The notes beneath the pieces are model-generated. The model had not been told where the DNA came from. It did no database searches and was given only the letters and a program-made list of their open reading frames with translations. A program made the position numbers and the translations under genes. A stretch of DNA of 64,000 bases from Paraburkholderia diazotrophica (GTDB lineage: Bacteria; Pseudomonadota; Gammaproteobacteria; Burkholderiales; Burkholderiaceae), in assembly GCF_900108945.1 (NCBI RefSeq), contig NZ_FNYE01000002.1, forward strand, positions 186,001-250,000, in the 5' to 3' direction. Of the stretch, positions 44,924-55,051 are shown one piece after another (the stretch's first letter is position 1; each line of letters begins with the position of its first letter).

Positions 44924-46783
44924 ATGTCCGCGATGATGCGCCCGCATACCATGCAGCCCGTGGTGTTCGACGGGTGCTTCGGCTGGCTGCACGAAGCGGC
45001 CGACGCGCGCGCCCGTCAGACGGCACGCGTCGGCGTCGTGCTGTGCAGTCCGTTCGGCTACGACGCGCTGTGCGCGCATCGCGGCTGGCGGGAGCTCGCC
45101 GAAGCGCTCGCGCTGTGCGGAATGCCAGCCTTGCGTTTCGACTATCCCGGCACTGGCGATTCAATCGGCGTCGAGCAGGACCCCGACCGTATCGGCGCGT
45201 GGCTCGCGAGCATCGAAGCGGCAGCGGTGCGGCTGCGCGCGGCGACAGGCGTGCAGCGGCTCGTGCTGTGCGGACTGCGGCTGGGCGCGGCGCTGGCCGC
45301 GCTGGCGGCGCAGCGCATCGGCGGTGTCGAGCAGATCGTGCTGCTCGCGCCCGTTATATCGGGACGCGCATATATCCGTGAACTCGAACTGCAGCATCAG
45401 ACCTGGCTGACGACGCCCGACGGCATGGACAGCGTGCGCGAGTCCGACGACGGCTCGATCGGCGCATATGGCTTTCGCCTTTACGGCGAGACGCTCGAAC
45501 GGCTGCGCGCGCTGGACCTCACGTTGAGCGGCGAACGCGCGCCCGCGCCGCGCATCCTGTTGCAGGACGTGTACGACAATCCGCGCGTCGAGCGGCTCGC
45601 CGTGCACTATCGTCGGTTGGGCGCGCACGTCGACGTGCAGACGTTCGCGTCGTATAACCGGCTGCTCGTCGATCCGCGCTTCAGCACGACACCGCGCGAC
45701 GCGTTCGACAGCGTGCTGACGTGGCTCCACACGCAGCCTCGTGCCACGCGGCTGCCTCCGGCTCCGGGCGACGTGCTGCCGGCGCGCGCGCCGCTGCAAC
45801 TTCCGTTCGCCGATGGCTATGGCGTGCCCGTGGTTTTCGGCGACGGATTGTTCGGCATGTCGTGCCGTCCGCGCCGCGCGCTCGACGATGCGCCCGCCGT
45901 GCTGCTGCCCAATACGGGCGGCGTTCATCACGTCGGCGATGGACGGCTTTCCGTGCTGCTCGCGCAGCGTCTCGCGAACGTGGGCGTGCCCACGTTGCGG
46001 ATCGATATCGGCGGGCTGGGCGATAGTCGCGTGCGCGATCCTTCGCTGACGTTCGACGAGATCTACGCGCATCACGCCGTCGACGACACGCTCGCGGCCG
46101 TCGACTGGCTCGCCGCGCAAGGTCATTCGCGCGTCGTGGTGTTCGGCGTGTGCACGGGAGCCTATGTTTCGCTGCAGGCGGCGCTCGCGCATCCGAATGT
46201 CGTCGGCTGCATGGGCGTGAATCTGCCGTATTTTGTGTGGCCGCAGACGCGCTCGGATGCGCGCGTACGCCACACGCCGATGCGCGTGTACTCGCGCTCG
46301 ATGCGCAGCCTCGCGAAATGGCGGCGGCTGCTGACGGGCAAAAGCGACGCGGGGACGATCGCGAGCCACGTCGCGAGCCGCATCGGTCAGCGGCTTGCCG
46401 TGGCGCTCGCGGCGCCGCTCGAGCGCGTGTTCGGGTTGCGGACGCAGGCGGGGGACGTGCGCCGGCTGGCCGCCGGGCTCGCGCGCAAGAACGCGCGGAC
46501 GGCGCTCGTGTATGGCGCGATGGATGCGGGGCTCGACGATCTAGGGCTGCATTTCGGCCCGCGCGGCAGCGAGCTGACGAAGCTCGCGCGGACCAGCGTG
46601 ACGATCATCGACAGGCTCGATCACGCGCTCTTTTCCACGGCGGCGCGCGACGCGACGGTGAACCTCTTCGAGCAATTCCTGCGCGAGCAGATTCAGGCGC
46701 CGATGCCTTTGTCGCTGCAAGGGGAGACGCGCATGATGGACACCATCACGGCGCGTATCGGGAAGGCGGAGCAGGTCGGATGA
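44924..46783 (+). CDS. Double alpha/beta-hydrolase with degenerate nucleophile elbows
   Basis: 619 residues, two alpha/beta-hydrolase domains in one chain (about 12-275 and 285-590). Domain 1: VVLCSPFGYDALCAHR, FDYPGTGDS, and elbow CGLRLGA (117-121) where Arg119 replaces the serine. Domain 2: LLPNTGGVHHVGDGR, RIDIGGLGDS, and elbow GVCTG (408-412) with Cys410 in place of serine. GLRLG and GxCxGA elbows are, as recalled, those of exosortase A-associated hydrolases 2 and 1 (TIGR03101 and TIGR03100), found beside ACPs in exopolysaccharide/PEP-CTERM clusters; here both appear fused. No signal peptide. Function probably acyl transfer or hydrolysis with the preceding ACP, not proven. Confidence 0.82.
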   Translation: MSAMMRPHTMQPVVFDGCFGWLHEAADARARQTARVGVVLCSPFGYDALCAHRGWRELAEALALCGMPALRFDYPGTGDSIGVEQDPDRIGAWLASIEAAAVRLRAATGVQRLVLCGLRLGAALAALAAQRIGGVEQIVLLAPVISGRAYIRELELQHQTWLTTPDGMDSVRESDDGSIGAYGFRLYGETLERLRALDLTLSGERAPAPRILLQDVYDNPRVERLAVHYRRLGAHVDVQTFASYNRLLVDPRFSTTPRDAFDSVLTWLHTQPRATRLPPAPGDVLPARAPLQLPFADGYGVPVVFGDGLFGMSCRPRRALDDAPAVLLPNTGGVHHVGDGRLSVLLAQRLANVGVPTLRIDIGGLGDSRVRDPSLTFDEIYAHHAVDDTLAAVDWLAAQGHSRVVVFGVCTGAYVSLQAALAHPNVVGCMGVNLPYFVWPQTRSDARVRHTPMRVYSRSMRSLAKWRRLLTGKSDAGTIASHVASRIGQRLAVALAAPLERVFGLRTQAGDVRRLAAGLARKNARTALVYGAMDAGLDDLGLHFGPRGSELTKLARTSVTIIDRLDHALFSTAARDATVNLFEQFLREQIQAPMPLSLQGETRMMDTITARIGKAEQVG

Positions 46784-46839
46784 TTGACGCTGGCGCGCGA
46801 TGCGTAGAGAGAAGCACTGACGCGCGCAGCGCAGCGGAA

Positions 46840-48123
46840 TCAGCGGCTGGCGAGAGCCGGCTTGCCGCCGTCCTTAGGCGCGGATTCGTTGTCCGCGTCG
46901 GCCGTTTGAGTCGACGGGTCTTTCCAGACGACGTTGTCGTTCACCGCGTAGAGATGGCACGGGTCCGAACTCTGCTTCTGGCAGTTCGAGACCGCGACCG
47001 ACATCGGATCGTCGCCGCCTTCCGCCCACGACCACGCGCCCGAATTCGACACTGCAAACGCGCGGCTCGGATACTGGTGCAGGAAGTTGCGATATCCGGC
47101 GCGGCCGGCCTCATCGACGTAAGGCACGGCGTCGACGGAATCGATTGACGCGAAGTGCGTTGCTTTCGGCTGCGTCGGCTCGGCGACGCGATACTGGACG
47201 CCTGTCGGCATGCCGACGCGCGCGAGGAACGCTTCCACGGACGGCCACCAGATGCGCACGCCGTCGCGATCGCCGACGAGACGATGCGCGTCGTTCTTGT
47301 ACGAGCCGAAATCGACCATCTTCGCGCTGACGCCCGACGCATGCGTATGTTCGGTGTAAGCGGTGTACATCCGCGAAACCAGCGACGACGGCCAGATCGA
47401 ATCGTTGTCGCCGTACAGCCACAGCGAAGGCACATGCGTCTTCTCGCCGTACGTGCCGAATGCGCGCGCCAGATTGCCTTGCCAGTCGGAGCAGGCGTCC
47501 TGGCGCAGGCCGCCAGAGAAATTGATCAGCGCGCGCACGCCGGGTGCAGGGTCCATGCCGTAGGCGATCGTCGCGAGACCGCCGTGCGACGTGCCTGCCA
47601 CGATGACGTGCTGCGCGTCGACGTAGTTTTGCTTCGACATGTAGTCGACAGTCGCGGCGACGTCGGCGGCCTGGCTCAGACCGTTGCGCGTCACGTCGCA
47701 ACCGTCCTGTATGTACGTGCCGCCCGAATCGGCGAAACCCTGACGGTTCGGCGCGACGACGACATAGCCGCGGCGCACGAACTCGCGCGCAAGCGACATC
47801 GGATCGCTGCGCGTCTGTGTGCGCGGATCGCCGTGAATCTTGCCGTGATTGAAGACCAGCATCGGGAACGGGCCGGGGCCGTCCGGTTTGTAGACTGTCG
47901 TTTCGAGGGTGACGTTGCCGTCGGCGCCGACGGGAATGCGGATGATCTGCTCGCTCAGCTTGACGACGGGCAGATAGCCGTCGTCGAGCGCGAGGCGCTG
48001 CACGTTTGCGCGGCTCAGCGGGCCATCGGCTTGTGCGAGCGGATCGGCGTGCGCGAACGAAACAGCGCAGGCCATGAAGGCCGCCGACATCGCACAAACT
48101 GTCAGAACTTTGCTGAACGCCAT
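46840..48123 (-). CDS. Secreted alpha/beta-hydrolase (dienelactone-hydrolase-like)
   Basis: 427 residues. Signal peptide MAFSKVLTVCAMSAAFMACAVSFAHA with cleavage before Asp27. The hydrolase core shows PFPMLVFNHGKIHGD, GYVVVAPNRQGFADSGG, nucleophile elbow GTSHGG, LWLYGDNDSIWP and a late His region. The C-terminal 100 residues (FLHQYPSRAFAVSNSGAWSWAEGG.., DPCHLYAVNDNVVW) are an extra domain with Cys residues that could pair. Exported to the periplasm or beyond; substrate unknown. ATG 48123 has aggtg upstream; a GTG at 48132 adds three residues. Convergent with the double hydrolase. Confidence 0.85.
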   Translation of the reverse strand: MAFSKVLTVCAMSAAFMACAVSFAHADPLAQADGPLSRANVQRLALDDGYLPVVKLSEQIIRIPVGADGNVTLETTVYKPDGPGPFPMLVFNHGKIHGDPRTQTRSDPMSLAREFVRRGYVVVAPNRQGFADSGGTYIQDGCDVTRNGLSQAADVAATVDYMSKQNYVDAQHVIVAGTSHGGLATIAYGMDPAPGVRALINFSGGLRQDACSDWQGNLARAFGTYGEKTHVPSLWLYGDNDSIWPSSLVSRMYTAYTEHTHASGVSAKMVDFGSYKNDAHRLVGDRDGVRIWWPSVEAFLARVGMPTGVQYRVAEPTQPKATHFASIDSVDAVPYVDEAGRAGYRNFLHQYPSRAFAVSNSGAWSWAEGGDDPMSVAVSNCQKQSSDPCHLYAVNDNVVWKDPSTQTADADNESAPKDGGKPALASR

Positions 48124-48664
48124 CCGCAACACCTACTTTCAAAAACGCCTGAAACTTCCCTTACGGGCTGATTGCACCGCGATTACACGCCAAATCAAGG
48201 CCCAAAAATCCATATACGCTGCGCTCGTCGCGCAGGCAGACTGACCAGGACAGCATTTGGATGAACCGAAGCCGATAGACGCGACCCCACGCGTCGGGTG
48301 AGCGCCTCGCGATGTCCCTGGCTGCCTGCCGGACCGAAGTATCAGCCGGCGATGCATCTGGACATCCTGCGGGAGCGGTGGTCCGCCACCTCGCTACGGA
48401 GCGCTGCAACATCTGTGGGACTCATACTGGCACGACAATTTATATTTGTGCAATTCAGTACAAACCCCTTGCGGAACCAATTGCGAGTGTGCCTCGATGC
48501 GTGTGCAACGGCTCTGCGCGGGCCGTTGGCGGATTCGTAGAGGAAGCGTTTATGAGGGACGTGGTGTCGATCCAACACCATGATTTTGTTGTGGAATCCG
48601 CCCCTTTTTGAGTGATGTGAACACTTGCTGCGGACGCTATCGCGCGGTTATCGAAGCCTGAGTG
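48124..48664. other. Intergenic region
   Basis: 541 bases upstream of the secreted hydrolase, which must have its promoter here (minus strand). A slightly AT-rich stretch at 48420-48475 is the only feature. No gene or repeat seen. Confidence 0.5.
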
Positions 48665-49111
48665 TCAGCGATCGCTCACATCGCCGTCGACATAACGCCA
48701 GCGCTGATCTTCACCCCTGACGAAACGGCTCGATTCATGCAGCCGATGCGCTCGTCCGCCCACTTTGTAGCGCGCGACGAACTCTACTTCGGCGTGCGCA
48801 TCGTCGAGCGGTGTGTAGCGCTTGATCTGCAGACCCAGCCAGCGCGGCGCATCGGTTGCATCGGCGTCGACGTCGAGATCGGCGGGACAGGTTTGCGCCG
48901 CCCACGTGTCGCGCAAGTATCGGGCCTCGCCGAGCACGTAGGCGCTATAGCGCGAGCGCATCAGTTCGAGCGCGGTAGGCGCGGCGGCGCCGCCGTCGAT
49001 GTAGCGGCCGCAGCAGTCGGCGAAACGCGGTGGCTTGCCGGTTTCGCGCCGATCCGGCGCGGCGCCGCCGCAAGGACAATCGACAGGGCGTTTCTTCGCT
49101 GGTGCTGTCAT
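48665..49111 (-). CDS. YchJ-family (UPF0225, NTF2-like/SEC-C) protein
   Basis: 148 residues. Contains the N-terminal metal-site CPCGG and CCGRYIDGGAAAPTALELMRSRYSAYVLGEARYLRDTW, which is the YchJ signature, then a mixed alpha/beta NTF2-like half ending in RFVRGEDQRWRYVDGD. Function unknown; the SEC-C-like cysteine motif may bind zinc. Last gene of the aceK series, 13 nt after the acyl-CoA dehydrogenase. Confidence 0.9.
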   Translation of the reverse strand: MTAPAKKRPVDCPCGGAAPDRRETGKPPRFADCCGRYIDGGAAAPTALELMRSRYSAYVLGEARYLRDTWAAQTCPADLDVDADATDAPRWLGLQIKRYTPLDDAHAEVEFVARYKVGGRAHRLHESSRFVRGEDQRWRYVDGDVSDR

Positions 49112-49124
49112 GAAAGATTGGTGT

Positions 49125-50255
49125 TCAGTTCAGCCCGCGCGCAATCAGGATCTTTTGGATGTCGCTCGTGCCTTCGTAGATCTGGCACACGCGCACATCG
49201 CGATAAATGCGCTCGACGGGGAAATCGCTCAAGTAGCCGTAGCCGCCGTGAATCTGCAACGCGGCAGAACAGATCCGCTCCGCCGCTTCCGACGCGAAGA
49301 GCTTCGCCATTGCCGCTTCCGTGAGACAGGGCTGGCCCGCATCCTTCAGCGATGCCGCGTGCCAGATCAACTGGCGTGCCGCTTCGAGTTGCGTCGCCAT
49401 GTCGGCGAGACGGAACTGCACGGCCTGATGCGCGAACAGCGGCTGGCCGAAGCTCTCGCGCTCCCTTGCGTACGCGAGGGCTGCATCGAGCGCCGCGCGC
49501 GCCATGCCGACACTCTGCGCAGCGATGCCGATGCGCCCGCCCTCCAGGCCCGACAGCGCGATCCGATATCCTTCGCCCTCCGCGCCGATCAGATTCGAGG
49601 CCGGCACGCGGCAGTTGTCGAAGACGATCTGCGCGGTGTCCGACGAATGCTGGCCGAGCTTGTCTTCGAGGCGCGCGACGACGTAGCCCGGCATATTCGT
49701 CGGCACGATGAATGCGCTGATGCCGCGCTTGCCGGCGCTCCTGTCGGTGACGGCCATCACGATCGCGACGTTGCCGTTCTTGCCGCTCGTGATGAACTGC
49801 TTGACGCCGTTGAGCACGTAGAAGTCGCCGTCGCGCGTGGCCGTGGTGCGTAACGCGGACGCATCCGAGCCCGCCTGCGGCTCGGTGAGGCAGAACGCGC
49901 CGAGCATCTCTCCACGTGCAAGCGGCGTGAGCCAGTCGCGCTTCTGCGCTTCGTTGCCATACGTCAGCAGAATGCTGCACACGGGGCAGTTGTTGACGGA
50001 GATCGCCGTCGACGTACCGCCGTCGCCTGCCGCGATTTCTTCGAGTATCACGGCGAGCGCGAGCGCGTCGAGCCCGGCGCCGCCGTACTCTTCAGGCACG
50101 AGCACGCCATACGCGCCGAGCTCCGCAAGCTGGCGATGCACGTCGGCGGGAAACGCGCGGTCGCGGTCCCATTGCGCGGCGTTTGGCGTCACGGCTTCGC
50201 GCACGAAGGTGCGAACCGCGTCGCGGATCATCAGATGGTCCTGATCGAGCAGCAT
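49125..50255 (-). CDS. Acyl-CoA dehydrogenase
   Basis: 376 residues, usual length. FAD and substrate motifs: [36 protein letters not shown], the long-range [23 protein letters not shown] and the [33 protein letters not shown] end with the catalytic Glu in YEGTS, as in short-chain and branched acyl-CoA dehydrogenases. Oxidises acyl-CoA to enoyl-CoA, electrons to ETF. ATG 50255 has ggagagg upstream. Between SDR (28 nt gap) and YchJ in the operon. Confidence 0.94.
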   Translation of the reverse strand: MLLDQDHLMIRDAVRTFVREAVTPNAAQWDRDRAFPADVHRQLAELGAYGVLVPEEYGGAGLDALALAVILEEIAAGDGGTSTAISVNNCPVCSILLTYGNEAQKRDWLTPLARGEMLGAFCLTEPQAGSDASALRTTATRDGDFYVLNGVKQFITSGKNGNVAIVMAVTDRSAGKRGISAFIVPTNMPGYVVARLEDKLGQHSSDTAQIVFDNCRVPASNLIGAEGEGYRIALSGLEGGRIGIAAQSVGMARAALDAALAYARERESFGQPLFAHQAVQFRLADMATQLEAARQLIWHAASLKDAGQPCLTEAAMAKLFASEAAERICSAALQIHGGYGYLSDFPVERIYRDVRVCQIYEGTSDIQKILIARGLN

Positions 50256-50283
50256 GCGAATGCCTCTCCGGTTAGTGTGATGC

Positions 50284-50961
50284 TCACCATTCGAGCGCGG
50301 TGCCGTCGTACTGGAAGAAGCGGCCATGAAAGTGATGCGGCGTGCTCGCCGCCTGCGCCAGCACTTCGCGCATGCCTTTGACGCTGTGCGCCGGATCGAC
50401 GGCGGCGCTGGCGCCGCCCATGTCCGTGCGCACCCAGCCCGGATGCAGCGAGACGCAGGTGGCCGTGCGCGTCTGCACGGACGTCACCTTCAGCACGTCG
50501 TTCAGCGCCGCCTTGCTCGCGCGATACAGCCAGCCCGTCGTGCCCGTCGTCTCGTTGATGCTGCCCATGCGGCTCGACAGCACGGCGAGCACGCCGCGCG
50601 CTTCCTCGACGAGCGGGAGCAGAACGGGGATCAGCTGCATCGGTCCGCGCACGTTGGTCGCCATCACGAAGTCGAAGTCTTGCGCGCTGACCGTCTCCAC
50701 GCCTTCCGTGTGCGGCCCGTACACGCCCGATACGATCACGGCCGTATCGAGCCGCTCGCCATCCAGCTTCAAGCCGAGCGCGGCGATTTCCTCGGGATCG
50801 GTGACGTCGAGCGAAAAGGCTTCGGCGCCGAGCGCGACGAGTTCGCCGAGCGATTCGTCGTCGCGCGCGGTGGCGAGCACGCGCCAGCCGTCGTGCCGGT
50901 ATTGCTTCACGAACTCGCGGCCGATGCCGCGCGACGCGCCTACGATCAACACGGTCTTCAT
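50284..50961 (-). CDS. Short-chain dehydrogenase/reductase
   Basis: 225 residues, classical SDR. Cofactor motif LIVGASRGIGREF, ATNVRGPMQLI, catalytic Ser-Tyr-Lys with SSRMGS and LYRASKAAL (Tyr-x3-Lys), and PGWVRTDMGG. Oxidises or reduces a hydroxy/keto group with NAD(P)H. Substrate unknown; being between thiolase and acyl-CoA dehydrogenase points to acyl-CoA metabolism. Start ATG 50961, 50 nt after the thiolase stop. Confidence 0.9.
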   Translation of the reverse strand: MKTVLIVGASRGIGREFVKQYRHDGWRVLATARDDESLGELVALGAEAFSLDVTDPEEIAALGLKLDGERLDTAVIVSGVYGPHTEGVETVSAQDFDFVMATNVRGPMQLIPVLLPLVEEARGVLAVLSSRMGSINETTGTTGWLYRASKAALNDVLKVTSVQTRTATCVSLHPGWVRTDMGGASAAVDPAHSVKGMREVLAQAASTPHHFHGRFFQYDGTALEW

Positions 50962-51011
50962 GACGTGTCCTCTTGCGCGCGGATTGCCGCGCGCTGTCGT
51001 TGGAACAAGAG

Positions 51012-52205
51012 TTAGACGAGCTCGATGCCCATCGCCGTCGCTTCGCCGCCGCCGATGCACAGGCTCGCGACGCCGCGCTTCAGCCCGCGCTTCTTCAGCG
51101 CGCCGATCAGCGTGACGAGAATGCGCGCGCCCGATGCGCCGATCGGGTGGCCGAGCGCGCAGGCGCCGCCGTTCACGTTCACCTTGTCGTGCGGCAGGCC
51201 GTGCTCTTTCATCGCGGCCATCGTGACGACGGCGAACGCCTCGTTGATCTCGTACAGATCGACGTCCGCCGCCTTCCAGCCGTTTTTGTCGAACAGCTTG
51301 CGGATCGCGCCGACGGGCGCCGTCGTGAACTTCGCCGGCTCCTGCGCGAACGTCGAGTGGCCGACGACGCGCGCGAGCGGCGTCACGCCAAGCTTCTTCG
51401 CCGTCGATTCGCACATCATCACGAGCGCTGCCGCGCCGTCGCTGATCGACGACGAGTTCGCGGCCGTCACCGTGCCCGTCTTGCTGAACGCCGGCTTGAG
51501 CGTCGAGATCTTGTCGAGGTTCGCCTTGAACGGCTGCTCGTCGCGCTCGACGGTGACGCTGCCTTTCTTGCCTTCGACGATGACGGGCGCGATTTCCCAC
51601 GCGAACGAACCGTCTTCGTTCGCGCGTTTCGCGCGCATCAGCGATTCGATGGCGAACTTGTCCTGTGCCTCGCGCGTGAAGTCGAACGACGCCGCGCATT
51701 CCTCGGCGAACGTGCCCATCAGACGGCCTTTGTCATAGGCGTCTTCGAGGCCGTCGAGGAACATGTGATCGAGCACCTGGCCGTGGCCCATGCGCATTCC
51801 GCCGCGCGCCTTCGGCAGCAGATACGGCGCATTCGTCATGCTCTCCATGCCGCCCGCGACGATCACGTCGACGGAACCGGCCGTCAGCATGTCGTGCGCG
51901 AACATCGCGGCGCGCATGCCGGAGCCGCACATCTTGTTGACGGTCGTCGAGCCCGTCGACAGCGGCAGGCCCGCGCCGAGCGCGGCCTGACGCGCGGGCG
52001 CCTGGCCTTGGCCGGCGGGCAGCACGCAGCCCATCACGGCTTCGTCGATCTGCTCGGGCTTGAGGCCCGCGCGCTCGACGGCCGCCTTGATCGCGACGGC
52101 GCCGAGCTGCGGCGCCGTCAGCGATGCGAGCTCGCCCTGGAACGCCGCCATCGGCGTGCGCGCGACGGAAACGATGACGATCGGGTCGTGGTTTGTCTCA
52201 CTCAT
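51012..52205 (-). CDS. Acetyl-CoA C-acyltransferase (thiolase)
   Basis: 397 residues. Active-site Cys93 in VNKMCGSGMRA, the catalytic His in NGGACALGHPIGASGARI, and second Cys in CIGGGEATA are intact. The family cleaves or forms 3-ketoacyl-CoA. The length and sequence fit PhaA/AtoB/BktB-type degradative or biosynthetic thiolases; which one cannot be decided. Its ATG 52205 lies inside the 3' end of the carbonic anhydrase gene (8-nt overlap), implying coupled translation. Confidence 0.95.
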   Translation of the reverse strand: MSETNHDPIVIVSVARTPMAAFQGELASLTAPQLGAVAIKAAVERAGLKPEQIDEAVMGCVLPAGQGQAPARQAALGAGLPLSTGSTTVNKMCGSGMRAAMFAHDMLTAGSVDVIVAGGMESMTNAPYLLPKARGGMRMGHGQVLDHMFLDGLEDAYDKGRLMGTFAEECAASFDFTREAQDKFAIESLMRAKRANEDGSFAWEIAPVIVEGKKGSVTVERDEQPFKANLDKISTLKPAFSKTGTVTAANSSSISDGAAALVMMCESTAKKLGVTPLARVVGHSTFAQEPAKFTTAPVGAIRKLFDKNGWKAADVDLYEINEAFAVVTMAAMKEHGLPHDKVNVNGGACALGHPIGASGARILVTLIGALKKRGLKRGVASLCIGGGEATAMGIELV

Positions 52206-52974
52206 GTTTCAGCTCCTTGATGACTCCGTGGACGACAGCGGCCACACCGCCGAGCTGCGCGGCATCGGCGGCGACCATGTCGTTGTCTGCTGTATGCGCG
52301 CGGCTCGCCGATACGGCCGCGACGCAATTCGTATAGATTCCTTCGAGCGCTGCCGGCTCTTTCACCGTCATGCCGAGATCGCGCACACGGCCGTCATGCA
52401 CGCCGTACACCCAGCCGTGAACGGTGAGGTCCTGGCCTCGCGCCCAGGCGTCGTTGATGATCGTCGTGCGGCACACGTTGACCACCTGCTCGATCGTGTT
52501 CAGTTCGACGAGACGCCGATGCCGCGCTTCGCCCATCGGCCATTCCTCGAGCAGCGCCGCATGCTTCGTGCGCACGTCCTGCACGTGATGCAGCCAGTTG
52601 TCGGCGAGACCGACGCGCCGTCCGAGCAGCGCCGCGCCGACGCCCGAGCAGCCATAGTGGCCGACGACCATGATGTGCTTGACCTTCAGCAGATCGACGG
52701 CGAACTGGATCACCGACAGACAGTTCAGGTCCGTATGCACGACGACGTTCGCGATGTTGCGGTGGACGAATACTTCGCCCGGCGGCAGGCCGATGATTTC
52801 ATTGGCGGGCACGCGGGAATCCGCGCAGCCGATCCACAGATATTCGGGCGCCTGCTGATGCGCGAGCCGCGAGAAGAATTCGGGGTCTTCTTCGAGCTTG
52901 TGTGCGACCCACGCATCGTTGTTCTGGAACAGATGCGCAAGAGGATGAGGGGCGGAAGGCGTGTTCGTGTTCAT
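52198..52974 (-). CDS. Beta-class carbonic anhydrase
   Basis: 258 residues. Zinc ligands and active site are Cys50-Ala-Asp52-Ser-Arg54, His106 and Cys109 (GHYGCSG), with ENTIEQVVN-like and HGWVYGV motifs of the Can type. It hydrates CO2, supplying bicarbonate to carboxylases. ATG 52974 gives the family N terminus; an in-frame ATG at 53034 overlaps the aceK stop (ATGA) and would add 20 residues. Placed between aceK and thiolase. Confidence 0.93.
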   Translation of the reverse strand: MNTNTPSAPHPLAHLFQNNDAWVAHKLEEDPEFFSRLAHQQAPEYLWIGCADSRVPANEIIGLPPGEVFVHRNIANVVVHTDLNCLSVIQFAVDLLKVKHIMVVGHYGCSGVGAALLGRRVGLADNWLHHVQDVRTKHAALLEEWPMGEARHRRLVELNTIEQVVNVCRTTIINDAWARGQDLTVHGWVYGVHDGRVRDLGMTVKEPAALEGIYTNCVAAVSASRAHTADNDMVAADAAQLGGVAAVVHGVIKELKHE

Positions 52975-53030
52975 GATCGTTTCGACGTAGATAGCTTGTG
53001 TCTGTTTGTCCGATGGCGGACGCTGTGCGT

Positions 53031-54854
53031 TCATGCGACGCGCACGGCGCGCGCCAGATCCGCATCGGCGGCGCGATCCGCAGCGAACCGTTCCGGATAG
53101 CGGACGGAAAAGCGCAGGCTGCGGTCGTAGGGATAGAAGTCGGGCAATTCGCCCTTGAGAATCGAGTCCTTGTTCCTTTGCCACAGCGATGGCTCGAAGA
53201 AATCCGCGTGATGCTTCATGAACGATTCGCGCACGCGCGGATCGCCGAGCAGAAACGTGCCGTACGTCTCCGGGAAAATGTCGTGCTGTCCGACCGTGTA
53301 CCACGGCTCGCCCGACATCTCGTCTTCCTCATGGCGCGGCGGCGGCACGGCGCGCACGTTGCAGTCGGTGAGATATTCGATCTCGTCGTAGTCGTAGAAC
53401 ACGACGCGCCCATGCCGCGTCACGCCGAAGTTCTTGTACAGCATGTCGCCGGGGAAGATGTTCGCCTGCATCAGTTCCTTCACTGCGTCGCCGTATTCCT
53501 TGATGCCATGATCGATGTCGGCGTCGGTGCCGTGTTGCAGGAAGATGTTGAGCGGCACCATGCGGCGCTCGATATACAGATGCTTGATGACGAGATTGTC
53601 GCCTTCGTATTCGAGCATCGACGGCGCTTCCCTTTCCAGTTCGCGAATGAGCGCGTCATCGAGGCGCGACAGCGGCAACGCGACGCTCGAATATTCGAGC
53701 GTATCGGCCATGCGGCCCAGACGGTCGTGACGCTTCACGAGCTGATACTTGTTCTGCACCTTTTCGCGCGTCGTGTCCTTGGGCGGCGGAAACGAATCCT
53801 TGATCAGCTTGAACACGTACGGAAACGACGGCAGCGTGAACACGAGCATCACCATGCCCTTGATGCCGGGCGCGACGATGAACAGATCGCTCGAATGCTT
53901 CAGATGCCGCAGCAGATCGCGATAGAAGAGATTCTTGCCTTGCTTCTGCAAGCCCACCGACGTATAGATTTCCGCCCTTGGCTTGCCTTGCAGGATGCTG
54001 CCGAGAAACTCGATATACGCGGACGGCACTTCCATATCGACGAGGAAGTACGAATGCGAAAAGCTGAAGATGATCAGCAACTGGTCGCGCCGGCAGAGCA
54101 GCGCATCGACTGCGAGCAGGCCCGGCTTCACGTGATGGATCGGCAGCGCGAACGGCACCATCGCGTCACCGTTTATCACGCGGCCGATGATGTACGCCGC
54201 CTTGTTCCGGAAGAACAGTGACGACAGCACGTGAATCTGGAAATTCGGTGCTTCATTGTTGAAGGTGCCGAAGTTGTCGCGGAACGACTGGATCACGCAG
54301 TCGACATCTCGCGCGAGATTCTCGAACGGCAGGTTCAGCTGGAAGTTCGTGACGATGCGCTCCAGCGTGACGGCCAACCCGTCCTTGCCGGGGTAATACG
54401 CGCGATATGTCGGCTTCGCGGCGGGCTCGTCGTTCTCGATGTACTCCGTCGAGATCGCGGGCCGCACGAAGATGAAATCGTTGTTGAAGTACGAGCGGTG
54501 CAGGATGTGGCAGCACACCGAGTTGAAGAACGTCTCTGCGCATTCGGGCTGGCGGTGCGTCGTCAAGAGACCGATGTAGTGCAGCTTGATCTGCTGCCAC
54601 ACGTCGTCGTCGATGTTCTCCGCGTCGTATTCGTCTTCGAGCTTCTCGATGCATTCGCGCACGCGATCGTCATACGACGCGATGCGATCGCGCGCGAGCT
54701 TTTGCAGGCCATGCCAGTCGCCGGCTTCGAACAGGTCTTTCGCGCGAATCGCGGCTTCACGGAAGATGTGGTAATGCCGGTCGAAGCCCTCGAGCAGCGT
54801 CTCCGCGACGTCGAAGCCGATCTGTGACGACAGCAGTTTGGGAAAGTGATTCAT
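53031..54854 (-). CDS. aceK: Isocitrate dehydrogenase kinase/phosphatase
   Basis: 607 residues, the usual AceK length. Kinase-like C-terminal half has [56 protein letters not shown], with the catalytic Asp and metal-binding residues of AceK, and an N-terminal regulatory half. It phosphorylates and dephosphorylates isocitrate dehydrogenase, sending carbon through the glyoxylate bypass. Start ATG 54854 gives [17 protein letters not shown]. aceBA are not in the window; the genes downstream are for acyl-CoA metabolism. Confidence 0.96.
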   Translation of the reverse strand: MNHFPKLLSSQIGFDVAETLLEGFDRHYHIFREAAIRAKDLFEAGDWHGLQKLARDRIASYDDRVRECIEKLEDEYDAENIDDDVWQQIKLHYIGLLTTHRQPECAETFFNSVCCHILHRSYFNNDFIFVRPAISTEYIENDEPAAKPTYRAYYPGKDGLAVTLERIVTNFQLNLPFENLARDVDCVIQSFRDNFGTFNNEAPNFQIHVLSSLFFRNKAAYIIGRVINGDAMVPFALPIHHVKPGLLAVDALLCRRDQLLIIFSFSHSYFLVDMEVPSAYIEFLGSILQGKPRAEIYTSVGLQKQGKNLFYRDLLRHLKHSSDLFIVAPGIKGMVMLVFTLPSFPYVFKLIKDSFPPPKDTTREKVQNKYQLVKRHDRLGRMADTLEYSSVALPLSRLDDALIRELEREAPSMLEYEGDNLVIKHLYIERRMVPLNIFLQHGTDADIDHGIKEYGDAVKELMQANIFPGDMLYKNFGVTRHGRVVFYDYDEIEYLTDCNVRAVPPPRHEEDEMSGEPWYTVGQHDIFPETYGTFLLGDPRVRESFMKHHADFFEPSLWQRNKDSILKGELPDFYPYDRSLRFSVRYPERFAADRAADADLARAVRVA

Positions 54855-55051
54855 GTCGACCGTGCATTCATTCAATGTCGTGAAGACACCCGCGATTGTA
54901 TCGCCCGGGTGAGCCTGCGAGACGCCTTCAGGCCGCATCAGGCCTTCGGGCGCAGCGCCGACGCATCGTCTTTTGAAGCGTGTTGCGGGGCGTTCGGCAC
55001 ATCTTCACGCAAAGCCGCGCCAACTATCGTGTATGTCGCCCGATCTCCTGC

